Source: Arthrinium phaeospermum
Lineage: Eukaryota > Ascomycota > Sordariomycetes > Amphisphaeriales > Apiosporaceae
DNA: 64,000 bases
Assembly: GCA_006503535.1 (NCBI GenBank)
Contig: QYRS01000011.1
Location: 1,178,001 to 1,242,000, forward strand
Direction of reading: 5' to 3'
Shown in pieces: positions 24,055-34,318 of the stretch. Made by a program: the position numbers and the translations under genes. Under the pieces are notes generated by a model that was not told where the DNA came from, searched no databases, and worked only from the letters and a program-made list of their open reading frames with translations. Position 1 is the stretch's first letter. Each line of letters starts with the position of its first letter.

Positions 24055-25584
24055 TTGTTATATACTTATAAAACTCGCCGTATCTTAAACGAATATAAAA
24101 AGCAAAAGTTTATTATAAATAAGGAAGGTTTTTTAGCCAGGGTTAATACCTTTATCAACCGGGTTAATAATAGTAACGCCCATTTAACTAACCCCACCCA
24201 AGCAGCAAAGGAAAAAGCATGGTTGGACTTATTCAAGGTCTGGGCTAAAGAAGCCCATGTGACCCTCGATCCCGACTTGGAACCCCCCAGGAGTGAAGTC
24301 GTTCATCTGTTCGCGGTCACGTTCGTGGATTTATGTGAACCTGTGAGTCGATCGGCTGTATTACGAAACTATGTCCGCTAAGCTTCAGTATATATCTGCA
24401 AATGGTTAAAGCACAAGTTCTCAACTAGTTTTGTTTAAAATCGGGCAGAAGAGACTAAGCTTCGTACGTTCTTTTATTCTCTCGCCTTATACGCTTGTTA
24501 ATATTAACCACATTTTTTTCAGGTCAAATTTTTAATAAATTAACGCGTAAGAATAAAATTATACAACTGCCGCTGAAAAATAAGTCGTCTCTACCGTCAT
24601 ATGCCGTGGCTAACATAATTATAAAAATTGTCGATCACGCGATAAATCGCGGCACCACGTCTTAGAACCTCGTTATCCAACAAACTCTTATATTAGTAAT
24701 TCTACTAACTTTTAAAGCGCGTACCGGGGACGCTATATTATCAGGACTTTAAGATAACGAGTATACTTTATTATGAAAATACGTCCAACTTCGTTACTAT
24801 AGCAACGATATCTAAGATGTCGTTATAAAGAACTTAAATTAAAAAAGTAATAAATATATTCCCCTTTAATATTTCTTCTTTTTATATTATTATTAACTTA
24901 TTTTATAAAAAAAAAGTTACGTAGTATTATTCCTAGGCCGCTATTGCTTTCAGAAATTATATCGATATAAGCTGCGTCGTTTTCTTATTATTTATACAGG
25001 CGTTACGCTTTAACGCTATTACGGCGACGATTTATAAATAACTCGTCGCCTTAGCTTAGCAATCGCCTAAAAATTAATTACCCTTCGCCTTTCCCAAAAG
25101 GCCGGTTTTGTATAACATAATCCAAGTTAAACGTAATTAATATAAGAAACCGGCCAAAACAACGTTCGTTCAATGGACGTTGGAGCTAGGGGTAAAACGT
25201 CTTGGCTTGAAAGAGCGATTCACGCCACACTCGGTTCGTCGTGGGTACGCTCGAGACAACCTCAAGTTGCCTCTATTAGCCGTCAACATGCCCAATATAT
25301 CCAGGATAAGTTACCTCCTCGACCACTCGGATATAATAGTGAAATCTGGCGTTACTAAAGTATACTACGGCACCGAAGTTGCGGTACCTACTATAAAAGC
25401 CAAATTAGATATTTATTTCCCAAAACCCCCAATCCCGGCTAACGTCGTCCACCACGCCGACGCCTCGGGAGGACTACTTACCCGTACTCTACCTCAACCA
25501 CTACCAGCTATTTTAAATAATAAATCGCGACTGCTTCCCCCGGCTAATTTATTACCTACTATTATCAATCCTAACCATCATTAA
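24055..25584 (+). pseudogene. Tyrosine recombinase relic, copy B (DUF3435/Crypton-like)
   Basis: The N-terminal domain is open at 24055-24381. After a few RIP stops an intron with GTACGT (near 24457) and TTTTTTCAG (ending near 24523) sits where copy A also has one. The catalytic domain follows: ARTGDAI (near 24717) matches the first catalytic Arg box. FTPHSVRRGYARDN (about 25212-25260) supplies H-x-x-R. LLDHSD plus a Tyr pair (TKVYYG) supply the second His and the candidate nucleophile in a 134-codon open frame (25180-25584). A Pro-rich tail follows. Stops between 24380 and 25170 are TAG/TAA of RIP type. Class assignment (fungal YR, DUF3435 or Crypton) rests on motif order only. Confidence 0.6.
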
Positions 25585-25964
25585 CCTTTCGCCTTGCCCA
25601 TCCCTTTTACCGGCGATTATTAAAACTAGTAACCCTTTTTACCTATACTATTTAATTTTAACCCGAATTATAACTTTTACCCACTTATTACCGTCGATAT
25701 TAACCTTTAATAATTATTTACTTCGCCCGTCCCTTTTACCGACAAGTATAAAAATTATTAAAATTATTTACTTATATTATTTAACCTTAACTTTTATTTA
25801 CCCGCCGTTACCGATATTAACTAATTAATTTTTAAAAATATTACTATTTTATAAAAACGAAATTATAATATATATAATTTATATTTAATATATATATAAT
25901 AATTAATATTTTTTTTTATATTAAATTCTTTTAATTAATATTAATTTCTTAATATCCCCGGAAA

Positions 25965-26260
25965 CTTAGGCCTCGCTAGCGACGACGAGGATAGCGACGA
26001 CGAGGATGGCAACGACGAGGATGGCGATCAGCCGCCTTTCGACAATATAATAAATGCCGTTATTGCTGCTATAAACGACGGCGAGGCCGGCGAACTTTTT
26101 AATAACCCGGATAACTTTATGCGATTTTTAAGTTTTAATAACTTAAATTCGATTATATTTCGCCTTTTCGTTAAAAAAATAGCTATTTTCTTAAGCTTTA
26201 ATATAACGAGTCGACTAGTCGATCCCAACGGAGATACTCTACGCCAATGGAATTTTTAGG
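25965..26260 (+). pseudogene. Acidic ORF of copy B
   Basis: Partner of the acidic ORF in copy A: an Asp/Glu-rich repeat (GACGAGGAT units at about 25983-26030), then QPPFDN and AVIAAINDGEAGELFN. The frame stays open to TAG at 26258-26260. It may be the last exon of the recombinase or its own gene. Confidence 0.35.
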
Positions 26261-26559
26261 ATACTTTGGTTCCTTTCCGTTGAAATTATCGGTTTTAATA
26301 CAATAGCTGCACTATTAAATACATCCATCGTACATTAACCAAGGACTATAAGAAAGTATGTCGCTACAACCAATCCGATAAATATCCGGAAATATATTAA
26401 AAGCTTAAATATTATTAACAATTCTTAATTTTTATAAAATTATAAAAATATATTCGCTAATAATATAAAAAAATCGAAAAAAAGTGTTACAGTAAGGTAT
26501 ATTATATACGGGTTATTTTAAAGGATTATCGCCGATATTCTAGACATGAATTAGCAACG

Positions 26560-26985
26560 ACAAGGGATTCGAGCGTTCTTAAAGCATATATATCTTACCT
26601 AATATATAACGGTAGAACTCCTAATCGGAACATAAATACGTTTAAGAAACGTAGCAACTTTAAAAAATATCTAATCAAAATATATAAAATAAATAAATCG
26701 GACGCGCAAAAAGTAATTAACAAACATATACCCTTATTACCGGCGTCGAAGTTTACCTACCCGCTAAAGAAGTAACCGATTTATCAGGAATCGGGCTATA
26801 ACCTCATAACGAATACGAACAACGGGTACCTCTTTAAAAATAATAATATTTAAAAGAAATTCCGGCGGTATTTAAAAAAAATAATAAAAAAAGTAATTAT
26901 AAATAATTTATTAAGCGTATATAGGCGGAGTATTTAAAAAGAGCGTATAATAAAAAGATGTAATAAATTTAAATTATTATTAAAC
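26560..26985 (+). pseudogene. Terminal ORF remnant of copy B
   Basis: A Lys/Asn/Ile-rich plus-strand frame with very few stops runs to the right border of copy B. The corresponding frame in copy A has more stops. The matching frame supports an ancestral coding region at this end of the element. Family unknown. Confidence 0.25.
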
Positions 26986-28983
26986 ACACGATTCAGGGGG
27001 GGCTGTGCTAATTTGGTTTAGTATGCTATTGGTTTTGGGGGGCTAAAAATAGGTGACCGTTTAGAAAGTTTAGGCGCTTCTTACGCCAACTGCCACTGGG
27101 GGTTGCAACAGTGAGGGTAAGCACTAGGATGCTTTCTCTACTTCTTTGCTTTCCCGATACACTCTGTCTCTTTCCTATTGATCTCTATCTCACGTACTCG
27201 GGACTATGGTCAGTGCTCTTTCAACGGGAGTCGGCGAGGGGTGTGCTCGCTTGGCACCTCGTGGCACCCTTGGCAGAAGAGGATGAAGAGGGTGTGGTAC
27301 GAGCTTTGGGTACTGCTCTGGGGAGGCGTTGGAGGGGCTCCATGCGTCCGCAGTTCTTTTTTTACCCTGGCATTACGGCCAGCCAATTGCTGCCATTCCT
27401 GAGCCCATCATCCAACTCACCTGCGACCGTCTAGCGTTGCCCCTGAGTTGATGCCTTGGCCGCATCGTTCATCGGCGCCGTTGATTGGCAACGGCCGCGT
27501 ATACATGCTCACCAAAAAAGCGTTCGTGATGCTTCCGTCCATGCCCGGATTTCTAAAATATGGGTTCTCCCGTGATGGGTCTCTGAGCCAGACCGAGGGC
27601 TGCCGGTCAGAACAGGCCTGCCTGTCACTTGACGCACTTGTAGGCCCCACGAGAAAACACCCGCGCCCTTCGGTGGCAGCAGCATCTCTCGCCTATACGC
27701 CAGCGAACGGTGGCCGGCTGACTCACAGTGTATGCGTTGAGGCTTTGTCATGGGGGTATAGCGACGAATCAGCAGCGAACTGCCCAAGTAATCACCCAAG
27801 GTGGGGTGGGGTTTCAAATACAAATTTGGAATACGCTGGAATTTTGCCCATGAACGAACCGGAGACGGGCCCCGGAGAATAGGTAATCACCATCATCATC
27901 ATCATCATCATCAACACAACCAAACCTCGAGGTGTTCGGTCTTCACCGAGTAAGCATTTTCGTCTCAGTGACTCTTCGGCAACAGAAAGTACGGTACTTA
28001 GTCGACTTGCGCAGAGAGATCTGCATCAACCATGTGGGAATAGGTAACCTACCATACATTTTTATCCCCAAAGGGTGGGTTGGATGGTTGCATGGCATGG
28101 CATGGCACGGCAGGTCATGACATATACACTATTAATCATTCTGACTGACCCAGGGGACTGGGAATGGGCAATACGGGTCGCTGCAGGCCGCAAGATCCAG
28201 CTGCTTCGGGAAGGCTCGAGATACGATTTGTCTCTGATGTGTCTTCGATTCCTCGTGGCTTCGATTGGCCCAAAAAGAAGATATGCTATTTCCAGGGCGC
28301 AGGCACGGTACCTTTGGACAAGATAGCGTGCATGTGCAGCAGCAGCAGCCGGGTAGGACAGCAAAGTAGCAGCAGCTGTCAGACTCAGGCTCGGCGAGTC
28401 ACCAGCCAGGCTTCGCTCATTTTCTGGATTGGCCGTGTGTCCTGTCAGACTCGCACAATAGCCGTCCGTGGCCTTGGCAAATCTGGCGTCGTATCTCAAG
28501 TACATTCAGCCCTACAGCTAATGGCCCCCATTTTTAGATTCCATTCGGCTTCTATGCATCTGCTGCGGTTGCGCACCACATGCAATGTAGCTCCCTTTCC
28601 TAAACGAGACAATGCCTTTTGCTGTCTTATCCCCAAAACGCCTTATTTCTATATACAATTCTGCTTACTCGTACCTGGGCACCGTCCCATTCGAGCCACC
28701 GGCCCCCTGTACTTACCCTCAACCTCATTTTATCCCACGTTTTGAGGCTTCAGGGGGGGCCGTTTCTCTTACGACGAAGCCACCCCTGTCGAGGCTGGGT
28801 CTGGTTTTTCAGGCAGCATTCAACGTCTGAGGTCATCCGCCTCCCGTTCGACGTTTAGATTCGAGGATGAGAGATGCCTTCCCGCCGTACCGCCCCTCCG
28901 TGCCAAGGGGGCTGCTGCTGCGGCACGGGCGAGCCGGCATACCTTGATGCTTGCAGGTATACGGGTATAGCCTCCAGACTGTC
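26986..28983. other. Right transition and gene-free spacer
   Basis: At about 27.0 kb the AT-rich block changes within roughly 100 bp to gene-like composition. I see no gene between there and the TATA box at 28984. Open frames on both strands are mutually overlapping and lack family resemblance. A short ATC/CAT microsatellite lies at about 27889-27915, and a few ATGGC pentamers lie near 28088-28108. The last several hundred bases are presumably the promoter of the small repeat gene that follows. Confidence 0.5.
27889..27915 (+). repeat. CAT/ATC trinucleotide microsatellite
   Basis: About eight consecutive ATC units in noncoding sequence. No ORF with family resemblance spans it. Confidence 0.8.
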
Positions 28984-28990
28984 TATATAA
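28984..28990 (+). promoter_or_regulatory. TATA box upstream of the small repeat gene
   Basis: TATATAA stands about 250 bp upstream of the ATG at 29238. The interval from about 29020 to 29237 is pyrimidine/CA-rich, free of G, and rich in CAACAACAA and ACTACTACT. That is how long leaders of strongly expressed filamentous-fungal genes often look. The position suggests transcription starting near 29015-29030. Confidence 0.5.
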
Positions 28991-29237
28991 CTCGAAGTCG
29001 CCCCTCGTCTAGATCCAATATCATCATCACCATCAACAACCAACCAACAACAACAACTACTACTACTACAACAATAACATCTAATCACTACTATCTCTTC
29101 ACCTTCAAACAATATCTCAAACAACTAGCTCTCAGCTTTGCTACTTGATACACACACACACAGCAATAACAACAAACTACCACACTCTACCAACTCATCA
29201 ATACTTCTTGTTTCAAATCACACACCAAACATCCACA

Positions 29238-29441
29238 ATGGCCGCCTTCACTTTCACCGACTGCCCTCAGACCCTCTCCTTCGGCCGCAGCGGCTACAAC
29301 AAGGACGGTGACGATGAGGACAACAAGCGCTGCTTCGGCCGCAGCGGTTACAACAAGGATGGCGACGATGAGGACGACAAGAAGAACTTTGGCCGCAGCG
29401 GCTACAACAAGGACGGCAAGGACGACGATGACGACAACTAA
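29238..29441 (+). CDS. Small acidic protein with three 18-residue tandem repeats
   Basis: A 67-residue product. After a 14-residue head (MAAFTFTDCPQTLS) come three tandem units of 18, 18 and 17 residues, each starting FGRSGYNKDG and continuing with a run of Asp/Glu and Lys. The invariant half is FGRSGYNKDG and the variable half is acidic. There is no signal peptide, transmembrane segment or obvious Kex2-spaced repeat, although NKR and DKK occur between units, so a secreted multi-peptide precursor is not well supported. The start is chosen for its context (CACAATGGC) and the TATA/CA-rich leader upstream. Codon use is GC-biased like a well-expressed gene, and repeat units differ mostly at third positions, implying selection on the peptide. 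I do not recognise the family. A disordered, possibly stress- or development-related protein is an inference. Confidence 0.7.
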   Translation: MAAFTFTDCPQTLSFGRSGYNKDGDDEDNKRCFGRSGYNKDGDDEDDKKNFGRSGYNKDGKDDDDDN

Positions 29442-29848
29442 ACAGCATCATCACATCACGCCTACTTGTCTTCGAGAAGTCTACCTGCCGCCATAGCGAC
29501 CTCGACTTCATCTGGCTTCCTCTCTTTCATACGGAGGAAGCCAGTGTACCAACAGTCATTCACTTGACCTCATCTCCTTTGTCACTGCATTGGGCCGGCG
29601 TTGAGGCATAGATCCATCGCATACCCCCCAGCATTGGTTTCTGTTTCGGCATTGCATCGTTTCGGAAAGGATTGTACCACCACATCGGAAAGAACCCCTA
29701 GAAAGAATTAGAATGCTCAGGCATACACTCATGTACCACCAACAACATTACAACATCTAGATTAGACACTGATCATCAGATCAGGCTGCATTGGGACACG
29801 GAGTTTTGGGGAGGTTGACTTCTTCCTGTATTATATAGCTAATTTCAT
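29442..29848. other. Intergenic region between convergent genes
   Basis: This holds the 3' regions of the small repeat gene and of the MSS1 gene on the opposite strand. No ORF or RNA gene is recognised. Confidence 0.5.
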
Positions 29849-31741
29849 TCATTTTCCTACACAGAACCTGCTCACACGCCTCGGTCAGTAATTGCGATAT
29901 GTCCAAAACTCGGAACTCGGGACACGGGAAAACTCACTTCTCGAAGATGACGCCCAATACTTCCTCCACATTGCCGGTTTCACCGCGGCCGGTGATCCGC
30001 GCCAAGCAGTTCGCGGCATACCGAAGGTCTTCGGCCGCGACCACGAAATTCAGCTCCTCCATGGCATCCTCCGCTGCTGTGTTGCCAACGTAGTCCTCCA
30101 GGTGTTGCCGGCATTGCACCAAGAGCTGCCTTTGTCTCTCCGTGACACCGTGTAGGTCCTGCTGATCCGGAGGCAGCGCGGTCATATCGGAAAACAGAGT
30201 GGCTAGGCGGCTGACTACCTTATGGACGCTCCCTGGATCTTGAATCTGCGCCGGACGGGTTTGGGCTTCTTTGCACGAGATGAGCATTGGCTTAGCAGAT
30301 ATTGTTTCGACTTTCTTGAGGACTGTGGCCACGAAATCGTCCACCAGCATCTCCAATTCGTCTTTTGGAATCCCGTCGCATTTGTTGACCACCACTATGC
30401 CTCTGCCAACGGACTTTAGGAGCTCGAGGGTCTCAGCATCGTATAGGAGAGAAATATCGCCTGACGAATCCCGTTCGATCGAGGCCAGGACCATGATCAC
30501 ATCCGACTCCAAGGCCTTGGCTCGAGCCCGTCGAATGCCCTCGCGCTCTACGGCGCCTATGACGCCCCCGTTGCCAGATTCAGACAGCCCTGGGCTTTTG
30601 TCGGATCGGAAGCCAGCCGTGTCGGCAAACGTGCATAAGTAGCCCCGTATGTCCAAGTGTGCTTCGACGATATCTCGAGTGGTTCCGGCCTCCCCAGACA
30701 CGATGGAGGCTTCCCTGCCCACGATCTGATTCATCAAGGAGCTCTTTCCGGCATTCGGCGGCCCCACCAGCGCGATCCGGATGCCGTTCCTCAGAAGCTC
30801 GCTCCGCTGGCTCGCGCCCTCGTGCACCTCGATGCCCTGGAGGATCTCCTCTACCTGCCGGGAGACATTTGCCAGCAGATCTGTGGGCGACTCGTCGAAG
30901 TGCTGGTCTTCGGAGAAGTCGATGATGGCCTCGATCTCGGCCCGGGCATCCAGCAGCTTCTGACGCCACTCGTCGTAGGTCCGCCCCAGAGCGCCATTGG
31001 AGCCGCGGACGGCGGCCCGCCGCTGCTGCTCGGTTTGGGCGGAGAGGGTGTCGCTCAAAGACTCGACTTGCGCCAGGTCCAGCCGGTCGTTCAGGAAGGC
31101 GCGCTTGGTGAACTCGCCCGGCTCGGCGTAGCGTATACTCCCGCTCGTGACGGGGCACGCCGACACCGCCGACAGGACGGCCTTCACCGTAGCGCTACCG
31201 CCATGTATATGTAGCTCTAACACGTCCTCACCCGTGACCGTTTTGGGCCCGGGCAGATACAGGACCATGGCGCTCGAGTCCAGGACGTTGGCCCCCTCGG
31301 ACCGAGGATGGAATAGAGTTCTCACACTAGCATAGCGGGCCTTCGGGAGAGGGCGCCCGGGACAGAGGCCCGTGTATACCTGGGAAGAGCAAGCGAGGTC
31401 AGCAGATACGTTGATGACAGGCTTGCTTTTTCTTTTCCTTCTTTTTCTCACTCGCTCACCTCGTGACAGGCTGGTCCAGACACTCGGATGACGGCTATCC
31501 CTGCCGTACCCTGGGCCGTCGACAGGGCATAGATGGTGTCATTCTTCTCACCTGCCACCAGGTACTGCCGTCGTTGACGCAAGCATGGCTGGTTATTAAG
31601 AGGCCGAATTCTCTGCCGGCCAACTAGTGAAGAAGCTGTCCGAGGTCTGGTGTGAAATGCTCGAGGAGCAGATACACCAACCAAAGACCTTGTAGTCAGG
31701 ACTTTGAGTGGCCTCGCGCGTATAATAGGACGACACAGCAT
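29849..31741 (-). CDS. MSS1: Mitochondrial tRNA modification GTPase (MnmE/TrmE family)
   Basis: Predicted 580-aa homologue of yeast Mss1 and human GTPBP3. With the Mto1 partner it makes the 5-carboxymethylaminomethyl-type modification on wobble uridine of mitochondrial tRNAs. Exons on the minus strand are 31741-31460, 31379-29938 and 29867-29849. Introns are 80 and 70 nt, with GTGAGC..CAG and GTGAGT..CAG; the second has a TACTGAC branch site. The N-terminus is Arg-rich and fits a mitochondrial targeting peptide. A TrmE N-terminal domain begins near residue 68 (YALSTAQGTAGIAVIRVSGPA). The G domain has GPPNAGKSS (300-308), TTRD (327-330), DTAG (347-350) and NKCD (426-429). The last exon is only 19 nt and supplies the conserved C-terminal FC-x-GK, with the Cys needed in the family. 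It shares a 627-bp divergent promoter with MAK16. Confidence 0.93.
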
Positions 31742-32368
31742 TGACTACCAGTTCGCGATTACAAGACCCCAGTCACCCAACTTTCTCTGACCAGCGACCA
31801 CAGGGCAAGAATTTGAGATTAAATAATGAATGTGCCGTGAATGGACGGCTTTCTTGTTATCGGAGTAAGTCGTTTTGTTTTTTTATTCGTTTTATTCGTT
31901 GACTGTGGTGTACTTGCAGGAGTGAGGAGTGTATAATCTGCTTTCATCGTTCCGACTCAGCACCCCTGCAGCTCAAGCGGTACCTACTTTAGTGGATAGC
32001 AGGTACCTCGAAGCGAGTACACGGCCCCACACAGAAATGACCGACTTTTGATTGGCTCAAGCGGAATTCGCTTGCTGACTGCCATTTTTGACCGCCCAAG
32101 AGCCCCGCCAAAATTTATTATTTCCTCCAGCATAGAGATAGTAAAGATATCGCAAAGGCGTTTGGACGGCCTGGATGTTTATGCCCATACCGGCACCCAT
32201 TCTGCAACGAAAAACGGACACTTGAGCTTGCCAGCTCCCAATTCTTGGCCAGAACAACCATAAGCCTTTTCTACGCCTTACCGCAATTGCTAGGGCATTG
32301 CGAGGACCGACATCGACTGTCCAGTACCATCTTCATCCGCTCTTCGCTCGTCAGCGCAGCCAGCCACC
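31742..32368. promoter_or_regulatory. Divergent promoter region between MSS1 and MAK16
   Basis: A 627-bp gap between the start codons of two divergently transcribed genes, both serving translation (mitochondrial tRNA modification; large ribosomal subunit assembly). I see T-rich tracts at about 31873-31900 but no canonical TATA box at a convincing distance from either start. Confidence 0.4.
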
Positions 32369-33531
32369 ATGGCGTCCGACGAGATCGTTTGGCAGGTTAT
32401 CAACCGTAAGACACAGCGTCCTGCCTGCCCTGCGAATGGAACCAGAGACTGACAACGGTTGCAGAGCAATTTTGCAGTTTCAAAATCAAAACGACCAAGG
32501 AGCAAACATTCTGCCGCAATGAAATGAACATTACTGGTCTTTGCAACCGCCAAAGTTGCCCCCTTGCGAACTCGAGATGTGAGCATTCCACCACGGAACT
32601 TCTGTTGTTTGGCGACTCTTTTTCTAACCCTCTATGTCTATAGATGCGACTGTTCGGGCCGCTTCCAACGGCACCATCTATCTGTACATGAAGACAATCG
32701 AGAGAGCGCACATGCCTTCGAAGCTTTGGGAACGAAGGAAGCTGTCGGCCAACTACCAACAAGCCTTGAAACAGATCGATGAGTGGCTGATATACTGGCC
32801 ACAATTCCTTCAGCACAAAGCTAAGCAGCGTCTGACACGCCTTGTGCAAGTTGTATGCATACCGCTCCTTTTTAGACTGTATTGTATTTCGGGACTACTC
32901 TAACATACCCCCCTAGGCCATCAGATCTCGTCGTTTAGCCAAGGAAGATGCCCGCCTGGGTGAGACGATAGTGCCGAAGATGGCGCCCAAGATCAGGAGA
33001 CGCGAAGAGGTCAGAGAGCGAAAGGCCGAATCGGCCGCCAAACTCGAGCGAACTATCGAGCGAGAACTTTTGCAAAGATTACGCGAAGGCGCATATGGCG
33101 ACCAGCCTCTTAACGTCAGCGAGGGCATCTGGAAGAAGGTGCTCCGAGCTATGGAGCGGGAAGGCGAGGCCAGCCGCGACAAGGACATGGATACCGGTAT
33201 CGAGGATGAGGAAGAGAACGAGGCCGAGTACGAAATGGACGACGAAGAGGATGGGGCTGTCGAATATGTCAGTGATCTGGACGACAGCGAGGAAGACCTC
33301 GGCGACCTGGACGACTGGCTTGGCAGCGACGACGATGCGTCGCCGGATGAGGATTCCGCAAGCGACGACGATGACAGCGAAGCCGAAGCACCCAAGAAGA
33401 AGTCGACAGCCGGCGACAAGAGGAAGAGAGCTGCTGCTCCTCCTGCCCGTAAGCCCAAGAAGGTGGCGAGACGGCGAGGCGAGGTGGAGCGCGAGGTCGA
33501 GTTTGACCGTGCCAAGGACCTCGACTTCTAA
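32369..33531 (+). CDS. MAK16: MAK16, 60S ribosomal subunit biogenesis factor
   Basis: Predicted 324-aa nuclear/nucleolar protein required for maturation of the large ribosomal subunit (early pre-60S particles). Exons are 32369-32405, 32465-32578, 32644-32852 and 32917-33531. Introns are 59, 65 and 64 nt, all GT-AG, and every junction keeps frame. The N-terminal ribosomal-L28e/Mak16 domain starts [12 protein letters not shown], with four Cys (residues 16, 29, 39, 44) in the family's metal-binding arrangement (FC, FC, GLC, SCPLANS). It continues with [10 protein letters not shown] and KLWERRKLS. The C-terminal third is an Asp/Glu-rich acidic region followed by a basic tail ([18 protein letters not shown]) that probably localises it to the nucleolus. 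The donor of intron 3 (GTATGC) was chosen because it preserves the family's Gln-Val before [10 protein letters not shown]. Confidence 0.95.
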
Positions 33532-34318
33532 GAAGGGGCTCTACTTTGGGTTTATGGTAGCTAGATTTCTGTCTCCAGCCAGCTATGCAGAAAGAACAAG
33601 TCGGTATTTTTTTCTACTGGGCGGTATACCCTCTAATGGGCTAAGAATTGTCTATGCTGGAGATGTCTTCGCAAACAATGAGTCAAGATGGCGCGCCAGT
33701 GATGTAACTGCTAAGGTGCAAAAGAGAAAAGAAAAAGAAACGAAGCCTGACCAGTGACGGCTGAAGAACTCCATTGTATGCTGTTTTGATTTACATGATT
33801 TGACTTTATCCTTTTTTCGCACCGAGTATCTTTGTTGTCTGGACTCGACTTTCAATCAAGGGTTTTGATACGCCGCCCTATTTCATTGTTCCCTGAGGCG
33901 GGACCTACTTGCTACCACCCCGCCAAAGCTTAGCACTGGTACTTAAGGCATCCTGCACTGCACGTCTGGTGCATGCCTACATAAAGTTATTAGCGCATAG
34001 CATTGATCTCTCGAGCCTTGAAACAAGAACCATCCATTCCAGCACCGACTTCGAGACACAATTCATCTCCACTCCTTAAAACCCGCCATGACACTTTCTT
34101 GACCGATATATCCAACTTAGAGTCCATCATCCTCTCCTCAGGGCACCTCTTCCTCCCTTCGACCTCGACTTCAACCACGGATCGACCGATTGCTGCTACA
34201 CGACATCATTTGCACCCGCCCCCCTCGTGGAACTTGGAGAAGCGACCAGACGCACACAACCGAACCACTCCTGGGAACTACCGCGTAGCGAGCCTGGCGA
34301 AGGGTCGTCATTTCAGCC
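33532..34318. other. Intergenic region MAK16 to Mso1-like gene
   Basis: Contains the MAK16 3' region and the promoter and leader of the Mso1-like gene. The last 350 bp are CT/CA-rich like a fungal 5' leader. The open frames here (for example 34003-34407) look like leader sequence without family resemblance. Confidence 0.4.

Larger units (their letters stand above)
17275..26985 (+). mobile_element. RIP-degraded tyrosine-recombinase element, copy B
   Basis: About 9.71 kb, the direct-repeat partner of copy A. Borders were placed where similarity to A stops. On the left, CTA.CAA.AAC..TTAACATTCC is shared. On the right, both copies share ...ATTATTATTAA and then differ. Gene order matches A throughout. 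Several internal islands (about 17880-18195, 18870-19555, 20030-20340, 21540-21740, 24150-24400, 25160-25380 and 26210-26350) have near-normal GC and cannot be aligned at the DNA level to the matching places in A. The better-preserved recombinase C-terminus is in this copy. Confidence 0.7.

Noticed and set aside
3039..26985. The two ~9.7 kb copies as LTR retrotransposons or as the LTRs of one giant element
   Set aside because: I find no reverse transcriptase, integrase core or protease motifs. The repeats themselves contain a tyrosine recombinase and several ORFs on both strands, which LTRs do not.
28062..28745. Overlapping frames of 147 and 193 codons before the small repeat gene
   Set aside because: They overlap on opposite strands, contain no domain, and lie in promoter-like sequence.
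29238..29441. Small repeat protein as a pheromone or Kex2-processed peptide precursor
   Set aside because: There is no signal peptide, and only one KR and one KK occur, not at every repeat boundary. Kept only as something to test.
30580..31214. Long open frames (185-192 codons) opposite and overlapping the MSS1 gene
   Set aside because: They are GC-rich shadow frames of the conserved GTPase exon with no family resemblance of their own.
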